From the NCBI GenBank assembly GCA_001683825.1, contig LXTR01000005.1, positions 45,030 through 109,029 on the forward strand: DNA of 64,000 bases. The letters run 5' to 3'. The translations under genes and the position numbers were made by a program. Of the stretch, positions 8,702 through 17,068 are shown piece after piece. Below the pieces are notes generated by a model. It was not told where the DNA came from. It saw only the letters and a list, made by a program, of their open reading frames with translations, and searched no databases. Each line of letters starts with the position of its first letter. The stretch's first letter is position 1. The stretch comes from Flavobacteriaceae bacterium CP2B (GTDB lineage Bacteria > Bacteroidota > Bacteroidia > Flavobacteriales > Flavobacteriaceae).

Positions 8702-9684
8702 GTAAAGATTTTATATAGGTGTTGCCCATGCGTGGCATCCAGGAATTGCCCAAGCTTGGACAGCGAGTAGGGCGTAAACGCCTTAGGGTGACCAATAATG
8801 ACCAAATTACCCTGGTTTTCCGTGTTTTTACGGTATTTATTAAAGGCCTTTTCCAAAAATGACGCCTTGTACCCATCTATAGACACCACACTCCTCGAAT
8901 ACCTTGTCAGCAATTGAAACATCCCTGCTTTGGACTTGGAAATAGCCTGCCCATCCCCAAATGGTTGGTGCGCCTGCCTCCCCAGGAGCTTCACCAGCAC
9001 GAATTTCCAATAGAACAAAGGGGATACCCGGTATGAACTTATCGGTATTTCCAGGAATTGCCCTGCGGCATCCGGCAGGGTCAGGTCCTCGGAGAAGCGA
9101 TAAGCGGTCTCGTACTGGGGAACCCCCCGGAAGTCAAATACCTGTTGGGTCGAGTGGTAAAAACCTCCCGGGTATACGGAGCTGTCTATCCGGATGTCAT
9201 TCGCTGCAAGGGCCTTGCCAATGGCATCAAAAGGCTGTGCACTCCAGCCACCTGCCCGGTAGGCCTTAGGGGCTTTCCCGGATAACCTTCGAAGTACATC
9301 GGTATACCTGCCGACGATATCGCGTACCTGGGGCCCACTGAAATCAGCCAGTTTGTAACGCGATGTATCAAATACCCATCGATCACCATTGTAAAAAGAG
9401 TCTTCCCAATGCGGGTGAATATGCAGTTCAATGCCATGGCCATGCCCGGCCAAATACTTTAGCTGTTGGCATATCTTTTCATACTGGAGCTGAAGTTCGG
9501 GATACTCCCCTTTCTGCTTTTCAAGCGCCAACAAATACCCCGAGTCCACAAAACAGCTAAACTTGATATCATAAGGCCTGACAAGCTCCAGCAAGGCGTT
9601 GGTTGGCTGAATGATACAATGCTCCACGGTGCCACTCTTCTCGCCAAAGAAGAGTTCATAATCAAGTGTGATATAGATATTCAT
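8698..9684 (-). CDS. Polysaccharide deacetylase-like (NodB/CE4-related) protein
   Basis: A 328-residue soluble protein with no signal peptide. It carries a divergent set of CE4 motifs: TLDYE at residues 6-10 in place of TFDDG, the metal-type motif HGHGIELHIHPHW (H81-H92), RAGGW at 143-147 and IIGHPKAFT near residue 298. CE4 enzymes remove N-acetyl or other acyl groups from sugars using a divalent metal. Without a signal sequence it should act in the cytoplasm on a nucleotide sugar or lipid-linked intermediate. It overlaps both neighbours by four bases (ATGA), so it belongs functionally with the AAC(3)-fold acyltransferase. Fold likely; substrate unknown. Confidence 0.75.
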   Translation of the reverse strand: MNIYITLDYELFFGEKSGTVEHCIIQPTNALLELVRPYDIKFSCFVDSGYLLALEKQKGEYPELQLQYEKICQQLKYLAGHGHGIELHIHPHWEDSFYNGDRWVFDTSRYKLADFSGPQVRDIVGRYTDVLRRLSGKAPKAYRAGGWSAQPFDAIGKALAANDIRIDSSVYPGGFYHSTQQVFDFRGVPQYETAYRFSEDLTLPDAAGQFLEIPISSYRVSPLFYWKFVLVKLLGRQAHQPFGDGQAISKSKAGMFQLLTRYSRSVVSIDGYKASFLEKAFNKYRKNTENQGNLVIIGHPKAFTPYSLSKLGQFLDATHGQHLYKIFT

Positions 9685-10589
9685 GACCTGTAAATCGTAA
9701 TTCCTTTGGCGGCCAGGTGGAGCAAGGTGCTGGTCACCTTCCCGGGTTGGGCTATAAACATGGGCATCCCTTTAAAATTGTATTGGTACAGGTGCTCTTT
9801 ACCCATGTACTTTTTAAGGATGAACAGATTTCTTCTGCCGGACAGTTCCTTGTTAAATACCTTCAGGTCATACGGGACCCTTTCATTGCCAAGGACAAGC
9901 TCTACCGGGACAGTTTCGTGGCTTGGGCTTACGGGGTACGGAAAACGTTCCCCCAGCAGGTCTTCGGCCACATGGACATGCGTCAGGTTTCTGTAAAAAT
10001 AAACCCCCAGCCCGACGATCACCGAGTTAAACTTTTCGATATTGTGAAAAGGCGTCTTCTCCCCAAAGGTAGTGTCGCACAAGTGGTGGTCGGTAAGGAT
10101 TTCATCGGCTTTAGGGCCCAAAACCAGCAAGCTATGCGAAGGGTGCGAACTTCTTTTGACACCTTCCCTCCTCCGGAAACATTCGTTTAGCAATCCTACC
10201 GTCGTCGGTGACCTATTTATATCAAACTTCTTTTTCCTGAGGTAATGCATTTTGATATCCGCGTTGTTCTTCCCGAGGACGAAGCCCGGAAAAACCAAGG
10301 TAATATCCCTGGCGGCGGCATAGCTTATCAACGCGTCCAACAATTCATTCACCGTGCCCCGGAACATGGGTTTCATGTTGTTGAACGAGGTGTGGATCAT
10401 CAGGACCTCCGTGTTGTCGGGGATGCGGGAATCAATCTCCTTCAGCAATTCGGAAGTCGAAAACGACCCGTTAAAAAAAATAAGGACCTTTGGGTATCTG
10501 GATTTAAAAGAGGTAATGGCTTTTTTAATCCTTCCTTTGAAGCCTGCCGGCAACAGCTTGATTAAGAAGTTTTTAAACACATCTATCAT
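9681..10589 (-). CDS. AAC(3)-fold N-acyltransferase in polysaccharide locus
   Basis: A 302-residue protein of the aminoglycoside 3-N-acetyltransferase (Antibiotic_NAT) family. Family marks are MIHTSFNNM (about 64-72), the block RSSHPSHSLLVLGP (146-159) and TTFGEKTPFHN (173-183), which correspond to the acyl-CoA and catalytic regions. Family enzymes move an acyl group to an amine. The gene is embedded in a surface polysaccharide locus, five bases after a KAS III gene and overlapping a deacetylase gene by four bases, so the substrate is much more likely an amino sugar than an antibiotic. The acyl donor may be the adjacent ACP instead of CoA (inference). Confidence 0.82.
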   Translation of the reverse strand: MIDVFKNFLIKLLPAGFKGRIKKAITSFKSRYPKVLIFFNGSFSTSELLKEIDSRIPDNTEVLMIHTSFNNMKPMFRGTVNELLDALISYAAARDITLVFPGFVLGKNNADIKMHYLRKKKFDINRSPTTVGLLNECFRRREGVKRSSHPSHSLLVLGPKADEILTDHHLCDTTFGEKTPFHNIEKFNSVIVGLGVYFYRNLTHVHVAEDLLGERFPYPVSPSHETVPVELVLGNERVPYDLKVFNKELSGRRNLFILKKYMGKEHLYQYNFKGMPMFIAQPGKVTSTLLHLAAKGITIYRS

Positions 10590-10594
10590 CGGGA

Positions 10595-11593
10595 TTAAAT
10601 TTCAACCACTACGGAGCCCCAGGAATACCCCACCCCAAAGCCGCAAAGCAAAACCTTATCCCCTTTTTGGATAATTCCTTTATCCAGGCACCTTTTTAAG
10701 GCTATGGGGATCGTTGAAGATACGGTATTTCCTATGTCCTCAATGTCAAAATAGTATTGATCGGCTGATAGTTTAAGCCTTTTGGCAAGGAAATCGATCA
10801 TGTATTTGTTGGCCTGGTGAAACAGGTAAAAATCCACCTCTCCTTTCGTCAGATTATTGGCCGCCAGGGTCTGTTCCACCACCGAAGGGATTTGTTTCCC
10901 CGCAAAGTAAAAGATTTCCGACCCATTCATGAACAGATCATTGTCTGTCCGACGGTCATTCCTTTGATCGGTCGTAACCTCACAGGCGCTGTCAAACCTG
11001 TTCCTTAGCCCGCCGTTGGGCACAATGAGGTTGTTGGCTCCTTCCCCGTCGGTCCCAAGCACAAAATTGCCCACCTGCATGGTTTGTGTATGGGAAACCA
11101 AAATGGCCGAAGCGGCGTCCCCGAAAATTATCCGGTTGCCCAAATCGCCCTCGTTGATATGCTTGGAGTAGGTTTCGGCCATGACCAGCAACACGTTTTT
11201 GGAAACCCCTGCCTCTACCAGGCCCTTGGCCAGTGATAGGCTATAGACAAAACCCGAACAGCCCTGATTAATGTCTATGGCCCCCGCATTTTTGGAGATG
11301 CCCAATCTGTGCTGCAGGATGCAGGCCGTGGTGGGGAGATAGTAGTCCGGGCTTTGGGTACACAAAATGACGAAATCAATGTCATCTTTGTCGTTTTCCT
11401 CGAACAGTTTCTTCGCGGCCTTTTCGGCCAAGTCCAGGGCCGTCTCGTCCGGCCCTGCAACATGCCTCCGGAAAACCCCGATCTTATTCGCCATCTTGCC
11501 TACATCCCGGTCTTTAAACTCGCTTTGGAGGTCTTCGTTGGAAACGGTTACTTCCGGTAAATAATACGCGACATTTTTAATATATACTCCCAT
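10595..11593 (-). CDS. Beta-ketoacyl-ACP synthase III-like enzyme (FabH family)
   Basis: A 332-residue thiolase-fold condensing enzyme with the full KAS III triad: Cys112 in INQGCSGFVY, His259 in FHQANKYM and Asn289 in EDIGNTVSST. FabH enzymes join an acyl-CoA primer to malonyl-ACP, giving a 3-oxoacyl-ACP. This copy is not with other fatty-acid genes. It starts two bases after a dedicated acyl carrier protein gene and is followed five bases later by an AAC(3)-fold acyltransferase, which points to a specialised acyl group for a sugar rather than membrane lipid synthesis (inference). Confidence 0.92.
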   Translation of the reverse strand: MGVYIKNVAYYLPEVTVSNEDLQSEFKDRDVGKMANKIGVFRRHVAGPDETALDLAEKAAKKLFEENDKDDIDFVILCTQSPDYYLPTTACILQHRLGISKNAGAIDINQGCSGFVYSLSLAKGLVEAGVSKNVLLVMAETYSKHINEGDLGNRIIFGDAASAILVSHTQTMQVGNFVLGTDGEGANNLIVPNGGLRNRFDSACEVTTDQRNDRRTDNDLFMNGSEIFYFAGKQIPSVVEQTLAANNLTKGEVDFYLFHQANKYMIDFLAKRLKLSADQYYFDIEDIGNTVSSTIPIALKRCLDKGIIQKGDKVLLCGFGVGYSWGSVVVEI

Positions 11594-11595
11594 TT

Positions 11596-11871
11596 TTAAA
11601 GCCCGTCGATATATTTAACAAGGGTTTCGGCGGTTTCAAAATTACTCATGAAATTCGCCTCTTCTTCGTTCAGGATTTTGACACTGCTATCAAATAAATC
11701 CTCATACAGCTCTTCTAAATCCACCGCCAGCGCCACAACGCCCATGCTGTCCAGGTGCTTTCGTATCCTGGTATCCATCGATGGATTCGCAAAATCTCCG
11801 ATCTCCTCTTCCGCTCCCAGTTTTTTTAAACTTTCAAAAACGATTTCTCTGATTTGTTCCGTTTTGTTCAT
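11596..11871 (-). CDS. Acyl carrier protein, dedicated
   Basis: A 91-residue acidic helical protein with the phosphopantetheine site at Ser42 in KHLDSMGVVALAVDLEE, matching the DS-M-x-x-V/L ACP pattern. It is more divergent than housekeeping AcpP, which has DSLDTVEL here, and is slightly longer. It is the first gene of a run ACP, KAS III, AAC(3)-fold transferase, deacetylase, WecG with gaps of 2, 5, -4 and -4 bases, so it is almost certainly expressed and used with them. It would carry a short acyl chain as a thioester. Confidence 0.9.
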   Translation of the reverse strand: MNKTEQIREIVFESLKKLGAEEEIGDFANPSMDTRIRKHLDSMGVVALAVDLEELYEDLFDSSVKILNEEEANFMSNFETAETLVKYIDGL

Positions 11872-11939
11872 ACTCTTTTCTTTGATAAACGTCTATATTC
11901 ATTAATGTAGTATCCCTCCTTTCACTTGGGGTAAACCCA

Positions 11940-11956
11940 TCCTGCCTACCGCAGGA
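11940..11956. terminator. Short perfect hairpin upstream of the ACP cassette
   Basis: TCCTGC (11940-11945) and GCAGGA (11951-11956) form a six-base stem with a five-base loop in the 111-base gap between the Wzy/WaaL-like gene and the ACP gene. On the minus strand it lies after the upstream gene. No T tract follows on that strand, so it may be a weak terminator or an attenuating structure. Confidence 0.3.
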
Positions 11957-11982
11957 CATTGTTAAAAAACCGCAAGGTATAT

Positions 11983-13173
11983 TTATGGTGATTCGCCTTC
12001 CGGCTCCGGTTGATACAGCAACAATGTTATAAAAAATGTATAAAAGGTGATTCCCTTGTGTACATCCAAAATAGATTCGGTCAGACTCACCCCGGCAATT
12101 ACCAATACAAAAGTAGCCAATAGAATGTTCTTGTGCCTATAGGCCATGTAAAGGGGGTATAAAAAAATCACCGTCAAACAGATCCCGCCCCCTACAATCC
12201 CGTTCCTGATGAGGTTATCCAGATATTGGTTGTGCGGGTTATACCGGTACTTATACCCCATGGTAAACTTCATCTGCTCATATTCGGCCACCAATTCATC
12301 CAATAAATCCCCGGTTCCGGTCCCAAAGATGAAATTCCTGCCAAGGACCCTGGTCGATGCTTCAAGTTTCGCAAATCGCGAGGAAATACTCCTGTAATTA
12401 TCCTCGTCAAACCCGATCTGGTCCAACTCCCTTATTTGGTTGAACTTTTGCTTAATGGAAGGTACAAACAATAAGGTAAGAACCGTCACAATGCCGGCAA
12501 AAAGAAGCATGAACCCCTTTTTCTTCCTTGATTTCACAATGAGTAGCAGGGTCCCAACAAGCGAGGCCACGGCCAGGAGGAAAACAATCCTGGAAGAGGC
12601 GAGGACCGAAGCCAGGATAAAGAGGGACGCCATTGCCAGGTACAATTTTGACCCGGTATTTTTGTAGGTGTAAATGCAAACCCAGTAGGCTACCAGGTTA
12701 TACATCCCCAGGTAGGTTGAATGGAAAATATCAGTGGTAACCACCATATAAAATCGTTCCCCGAAGTTGAAATAATAGACAAACAGGTAGATCAAATAGG
12801 AATCCGTGACCAACAGGCCCGCCAGAAACACCCGCAGCAATACTTTCTTGTTCACCCAGTGGCCCAGGCCGTAGAAAATGAGTGGAAAAGCCAGGAAACT
12901 GGCGTTTCTTGTAACAAAATCGAACCCGGTGGCCCCATTGGTGGTATTGATCATGCCCAGGAGGTATACAAAAAACGGGAGGCTTATCAGGAACAACTTC
13001 CTGTGGGGATTCCGTTCTTTGTCCCGGCCGTATAGCATGGCTGCCATGGCCAATACGCTCAGTGAAACAATGGCGATACTACTGTAATTTAATTTCACCG
13101 GCAAGACTGTAAAAAGGACAAACAGCCCTAATAAAACATTAGTCAGCCGGGGCAGTAATCCGATTATATTCAT
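11983..13173 (-). CDS. O-antigen ligase/polymerase family protein (Wzy/WaaL-like), copy 2
   Basis: Polytopic protein of about 396 residues with ten or more hydrophobic segments and the signature NPHNQYLDNLIRNGIVGG before the final three segments. The ATG at 13173 is favoured because it gives MNIIGLLPRLTNVLLG, a short leader before the first membrane helix, and limits overlap with the upstream gene to 35 bases; upstream in-frame starts at 13224 (ATG) and 13230 (TTG) would overlap further. One of the three such proteins in this locus should be the Wzy polymerase; which one is unresolved. Confidence 0.82.
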   Translation of the reverse strand: MNIIGLLPRLTNVLLGLFVLFTVLPVKLNYSSIAIVSLSVLAMAAMLYGRDKERNPHRKLFLISLPFFVYLLGMINTTNGATGFDFVTRNASFLAFPLIFYGLGHWVNKKVLLRVFLAGLLVTDSYLIYLFVYYFNFGERFYMVVTTDIFHSTYLGMYNLVAYWVCIYTYKNTGSKLYLAMASLFILASVLASSRIVFLLAVASLVGTLLLIVKSRKKKGFMLLFAGIVTVLTLLFVPSIKQKFNQIRELDQIGFDEDNYRSISSRFAKLEASTRVLGRNFIFGTGTGDLLDELVAEYEQMKFTMGYKYRYNPHNQYLDNLIRNGIVGGGICLTVIFLYPLYMAYRHKNILLATFVLVIAGVSLTESILDVHKGITFYTFFITLLLYQPEPEGESP

Positions 13174-14257
13174 AGGCGATGAGTAATATAAAGGCAATAT
13201 TGTACGGGAAATTAACGATAACATTTCCAAAAAACATCGGTATCGCGATCAATATGAGAATGTTGAAGTTCCTGTGGGTGATCGAGTAGATCTTCTTAAA
13301 AAAGCCAAGGAAAAGCAACAACCCCAAAAAGCCGAATTCTACCAATACCTTGATAAAATCGTTATGGGGGTCCCGCTTCATAAAAGTATAGGGCATGTTG
13401 CCTTCTGTAAGCGAATCAACTCCTATGCCGAACACCAGCTTGTGGAAGGGTTCCATAAGAAATGTGAAGAGGATTTTGGTCCAATAGATGATCCGCCATA
13501 TAAGGGACCCGTACCCCCCGCCCCTGAAGTCCCTTACCCGGTCTTCCAGAAAATCCCAGTTTAAATAGTCGAGAGACGCTATCTGGCTGGATACCTTCTC
13601 AGAAAATTTGAAGGCCAGTAGTGCAATGACCAAAAAAGAACCAAAGAGCATCAGTTTCTTGTTCAGGGAAATCCGTTTGGAAACAATCATGTTGTACCCC
13701 AAAAGGCACAAGACCACCAGGATCCCCCCTGAAGACTTTGTAAGCAATAGCGAGATGACCAGGCAAAACAGGGCCACCAACCTGAACCATTTGTCAAAAG
13801 GCCTGTGAAAAATTAAAAAGTACATGCAAATCGCCAAAACATAGGCCAGGTGGTTGGCATGACTGAAAATATTCTGATACCTGTCGATCGCGATTACCTG
13901 GTAGACCCCCAGGGGGAGTGTCAGCACCAGGTATAGGATCAAAAGCCTGAATACCAGGCCGATACTCCTGTTGTCGAAAGAAAAGACCAATGCCGCAAAG
14001 AGAAAATAGGTGACATAGCGCGCGATCCCCTTTAAGGAAAAGAACTTTATTTCAAACCCGAGCAGCGATTGGATCACAAAAAAAGACACCACCGCCACCA
14101 CGACGGAGAGGTACAATTTAAGTACGGGGTTTAACCTGAGGGTGGCGTCCTTTCTGTAGGACAAATGATAAATGGAAAGCAGGGGTATGACAAAGTACAG
14201 GGCCTGGTGAAAAAAGGCGGAAACAAGGATACAAAGAAGTAATACAATAACACTCAC
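13139..14257 (-). CDS. Wzy-like polymerase / O-antigen ligase family protein, copy 3
   Basis: A 372-residue polytopic membrane protein with about ten to eleven hydrophobic segments. The large loop contains KRDPHNDFIKVLVEFGFLG, the same His-centred signature as copies 1 and 2 but with Asp in place of the Gln after Asn. Start is GTG at 14257, which shares one base with the TAG stop of the upstream GT2 gene, so translation is coupled. Together with the GT2 gene and copy 2 it forms a tight minus-strand block. Polymerase is my favoured role, but this is inference. Confidence 0.8.
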   Translation of the reverse strand: MSVIVLLLCILVSAFFHQALYFVIPLLSIYHLSYRKDATLRLNPVLKLYLSVVVAVVSFFVIQSLLGFEIKFFSLKGIARYVTYFLFAALVFSFDNRSIGLVFRLLILYLVLTLPLGVYQVIAIDRYQNIFSHANHLAYVLAICMYFLIFHRPFDKWFRLVALFCLVISLLLTKSSGGILVVLCLLGYNMIVSKRISLNKKLMLFGSFLVIALLAFKFSEKVSSQIASLDYLNWDFLEDRVRDFRGGGYGSLIWRIIYWTKILFTFLMEPFHKLVFGIGVDSLTEGNMPYTFMKRDPHNDFIKVLVEFGFLGLLLFLGFFKKIYSITHRNFNILILIAIPMFFGNVIVNFPYNIAFILLIAYEYNRITAPAD

Positions 14258-15120
14258 TATTCAAACTTGTGTGTTAACTTATTCAGCAAATACCACCTGA
14301 AATAATTCCTTACCTCACGGTTGCCTATCCTCGGTTTCCTCTGGATCATGCTTTGGAAGTATCCGAGGAAAAAATCATATCCGGTTTTGAACCTGCCCTT
14401 GATGACCGCATAGTAAAAAAACTTGAGTGCCATATAGAATAGGGTATGTCCCCTGAAATACGCATGATACCCCTTACTTCGCGAATTGGTAAGTTTCGTG
14501 TCGATTTCCCTGGAGGTGACAATGGCCGTTTTCAATGTTTTTGTTTTCCACCCCTTCAAATGCGCCAGGGCCACAGACACGGTATCCGCGGTATACACCA
14601 CAGGGTAGCCGGCTTCCTCCAGGCATTTCCTTTTCCATAGCCTGCTATTGCCCCTGACGAAGTCTTTGTCCGCGATATGGGGGACCCCCTCTGCCGTATA
14701 GGTAAGGCCACTGGCAATCCCGATCTCGGGATTGGCGTTCAGGAAAGCCGTCAACTTCCCGTAGTACTCCTTTTCGGGGAAGACGTCACAATCCAATATC
14801 CCTACAAAATCGAGTGCCTCATAGAGCCCCAGGGTTTTTATATACTGCATGCCTTCATTGATGATGGTGGCATATTTTTTCCCTACCCGATAAGACGTAT
14901 CCTCAAAATTAATATGCAGCACCTTAAAATGCCCGACATTTTTGACCGATGTAATGGCCTCCAGGTATTCCCTGCTCCCGTCAATACTGTCATTTTCCAC
15001 AATGACCAAACACGTTATCGGGATGCTTTGATGCCCTATGGCATCGAGAAACTTCTGGATATTGTCTATTTCATCCTTTAAAGGCGTGATAAGGGCTATG
15101 GCGTTCTGGTGCTTAGTCAT
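14257..15120 (-). CDS. Glycosyltransferase family 2
   Basis: A 287-residue GT-A fold enzyme. The N-terminus AIALITPLKDEIDNIQKFL and VIVENDSIDGSREYL (about residues 36-52) form the nucleotide-binding half, and DFVGILDCDVFPEKEYYGKL holds the metal-binding DxD-like motif at about residues 108-112. The C-terminal third is basic and amphipathic, consistent with membrane association. Substrates are not predictable. It overlaps the upstream lipoprotein gene by eight bases and the downstream Wzy-like gene by one. Confidence 0.88.
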   Translation of the reverse strand: MTKHQNAIALITPLKDEIDNIQKFLDAIGHQSIPITCLVIVENDSIDGSREYLEAITSVKNVGHFKVLHINFEDTSYRVGKKYATIINEGMQYIKTLGLYEALDFVGILDCDVFPEKEYYGKLTAFLNANPEIGIASGLTYTAEGVPHIADKDFVRGNSRLWKRKCLEEAGYPVVYTADTVSVALAHLKGWKTKTLKTAIVTSREIDTKLTNSRSKGYHAYFRGHTLFYMALKFFYYAVIKGRFKTGYDFFLGYFQSMIQRKPRIGNREVRNYFRWYLLNKLTHKFE

Positions 15121-15601
15121 TGTAGGTATACAGGTTATTTACGGTTAAAACATTGCCTTGTACATGTTTTTCCCCATCGCCGACCCGGTAAAGGTAAACG
15201 GTAAATTCTTGAATCTTATCTTCTTTGACGTGGATGTCCTTTACGAGGTACCGGGTGTTTTTCACCTCTGTTATCACGGGTTTAAAATCCCATTCCTCCA
15301 CCCGCTTTTTATTGCCCTTCCCACGGATAACGGCTCTGACGCCCAGCACATACCCCGCCAGGTCCCCGGCCGTTACATCCTCCTGCAACTTAAATACAAG
15401 CGTCTTCTTATTTTCTTTTTTGTCCCGGATGACCCCAATCTCCTCAATGACAATCTCCTCATTGAAAGAGAAATCCACTTGTTTCCTGTTGCTTAAAATG
15501 TCGAGTCCCCGCTCCAAATAAAGGGCGGTCTTGGATTTTAACTCACAGGAGAAACAGGATAGCGCAATGATAATTAATATCGCCCGATAAATCTTGAACA
15601 T
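15113..15601 (-). CDS. Hypothetical protein, probable lipoprotein
   Basis: I do not recognise this 162-residue protein. It has a short basic n-region, a hydrophobic core (about residues 6-15) and then cysteines in IIALSCFSCELKS; Cys16 or Cys19 could be the lipidated residue, although neither is a perfect lipobox. The rest is rich in beta-strand-like alternation, and basic and acidic residues (for example VIRGKGNKKRVEEWDF), suggesting a small periplasmic beta-sandwich. It starts after the sulfotransferase gene and overlaps the GT2 gene by eight bases, so it is part of the polysaccharide operon; no function can be assigned. Confidence 0.65.
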   Translation of the reverse strand: MFKIYRAILIIIALSCFSCELKSKTALYLERGLDILSNRKQVDFSFNEEIVIEEIGVIRDKKENKKTLVFKLQEDVTAGDLAGYVLGVRAVIRGKGNKKRVEEWDFKPVITEVKNTRYLVKDIHVKEDKIQEFTVYLYRVGDGEKHVQGNVLTVNNLYTYND

Positions 15602-15611
15602 CTGCAGGAAT

Positions 15612-16544
15612 CTAGGGTTTGGTTTTTTCTCTTTGGCCTTTTTTGACCTTGTTGATCAAATAATAATACATTTCCCTGATCAAGGCGCTGAGTTGTGCCT
15701 TTACCCCAATCTTATAGGTGTTTGATTGTAAACATGCATACCCGAAAGCGTTCATGATGGTGCCGCATCTGGCTTCGATCAGGGCCTGGTCCTGTCCGGA
15801 GATGTTCTTTTTCCATTTGTCTATTCCCTCCCTGCTGGGTTCTTTGCCGACCAGGCGATGTTGGGAAGCCGTATATTTGGGGAGGACAAAGCCCTGCCCC
15901 TTCAGGATTTCATCGTGGTATTCCAACCCGGCAAAGGCACAGATATCCTTCGCAAATTTGGAGGGATCGCTCACCATATCTTCATACCTGATTAAGAATA
16001 TCCTCTCTGGGTACAGATTTTTGACCGAGTAATACAGGGCGGCATACTCAATCCAAATGTCAGAAAGTTTCATAGCCGTATTGGCCCCCCAATCCAGGTT
16101 TTTAACGGAGGCGTAAACCGCCCTGGGATCCCTCATCACGAAAAGGAACCTGGCTTTTGGAAACATTTCGTCCAGGATCCTGAAGTGCTTTATATTGCTC
16201 GGCGTATGGTCTATCCTGGCAAAGTCTGCCCCGGCGCCTTTGGCATGTTGCTCGGCATAGCGGCTGACCGTCTGTTCAATGACTTCCTTAAAATTCACCC
16301 GCCCCTGGTTATCGGCATCCAGGCGGAGGTCGTTTGCCCGGATGCCCCATTGTTTAAACCGGTAGTTTGTCTGCAAGAACTCCAGGTATGCCTTCTTGTC
16401 CACGGAAAACGATGGGTGCCTGAAATAAAAGTCGAAGAAAAAGTCGGACTCCGGCGTAGCCACGGCATCCGGACAGCTTCCCAGGATACTGGCAACCATG
16501 GTGGTACCGCTTCGCGGAGTGCCTGTTATGAATAAGTGTCTCAT
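15612..16544 (-). CDS. Sulfotransferase family protein
   Basis: A 310-residue PAPS-dependent sulfotransferase. The 5'-phosphosulfate loop is TGTPRSGTTMVASIL at residues 7-21 and the 3'-phosphate-binding motif is LFVMRDPRAVYASVK at about residues 134-148. The WDR-like late region KEPSREGIDKWKKNISG fits the family's KxGxxGxWK motif. Such enzymes put sulfate on carbohydrate hydroxyls; in a surface polysaccharide locus this suggests a sulfated polymer, which is common in marine bacteria. It lies 10 bases upstream of the lipoprotein gene and downstream of a gene-free stretch of 524 bases. Confidence 0.88.
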   Translation of the reverse strand: MRHLFITGTPRSGTTMVASILGSCPDAVATPESDFFFDFYFRHPSFSVDKKAYLEFLQTNYRFKQWGIRANDLRLDADNQGRVNFKEVIEQTVSRYAEQHAKGAGADFARIDHTPSNIKHFRILDEMFPKARFLFVMRDPRAVYASVKNLDWGANTAMKLSDIWIEYAALYYSVKNLYPERIFLIRYEDMVSDPSKFAKDICAFAGLEYHDEILKGQGFVLPKYTASQHRLVGKEPSREGIDKWKKNISGQDQALIEARCGTIMNAFGYACLQSNTYKIGVKAQLSALIREMYYYLINKVKKGQREKTKP

Positions 16545-17068
16545 CTTTTGCTATCGCGTATTGTGGCAGCACCCCGCGCCTTAAAAATGGCCGTGGCACG
16601 CCTGGTTTGCCCAAAGGACGCCACCATGTCAGATGGCAAGGGACAAGGGGAGGCAGGCAGCTTTTCTGATGCCGCTGCCTCCCTGCCAAGGGGCGGCCGG
16701 GTTTCAACCTCAGCTATGATCCTGTGGCAAAACTAACCTGAATATCGTATTGTTGGTCCATTTAATTACGTTATTCCTCTTTTGTTGGGGCTATTCAGCA
16801 GTCCTTCATCCCTGATTCGCCATCCGGAACAGCTACCCCCGGGGCAGCCCATTATACCACGCTAAAATACAAGCACCGGGGAATCCTGGCAAACCGCATG
16901 CCCCACTGGGTAAAACAAGGGTATGCAAGGCATAACACCCGGGATACGGCCAGGCCCCTTTCTATCGGGCACCATTTCCCGGTATCCTGTAACCTCAGCA
17001 TACGGTGCTGTGTCCCCTGTATCCGGTGGCTGTTGCATCCTCCATGCGCCTATTGGGTACGCCTGGCC
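16545..17068. other. Gene-free 524-base gap in the polysaccharide locus
   Basis: No convincing gene on either strand: the longest open frames are short, Cys/Arg/Pro-rich and unlike known proteins. The sequence is rich in CCGG-type words. One hairpin is visible, GGAGGCAG (16649-16656) with CTGCCTCC (16675-16682). It is the longest gap in a locus where genes otherwise touch or overlap, so it may be the scar of a lost gene or may hold promoter elements for the sulfotransferase operon. Confidence 0.5.

Noticed and set aside
9681..10589. AAC(3)-type aminoglycoside resistance gene
   Set aside because: The fold is right, but it is translationally coupled to a deacetylase, a KAS III and an ACP within a polysaccharide locus, and shows no mobile-element context, so an antibiotic-resistance role is unlikely.
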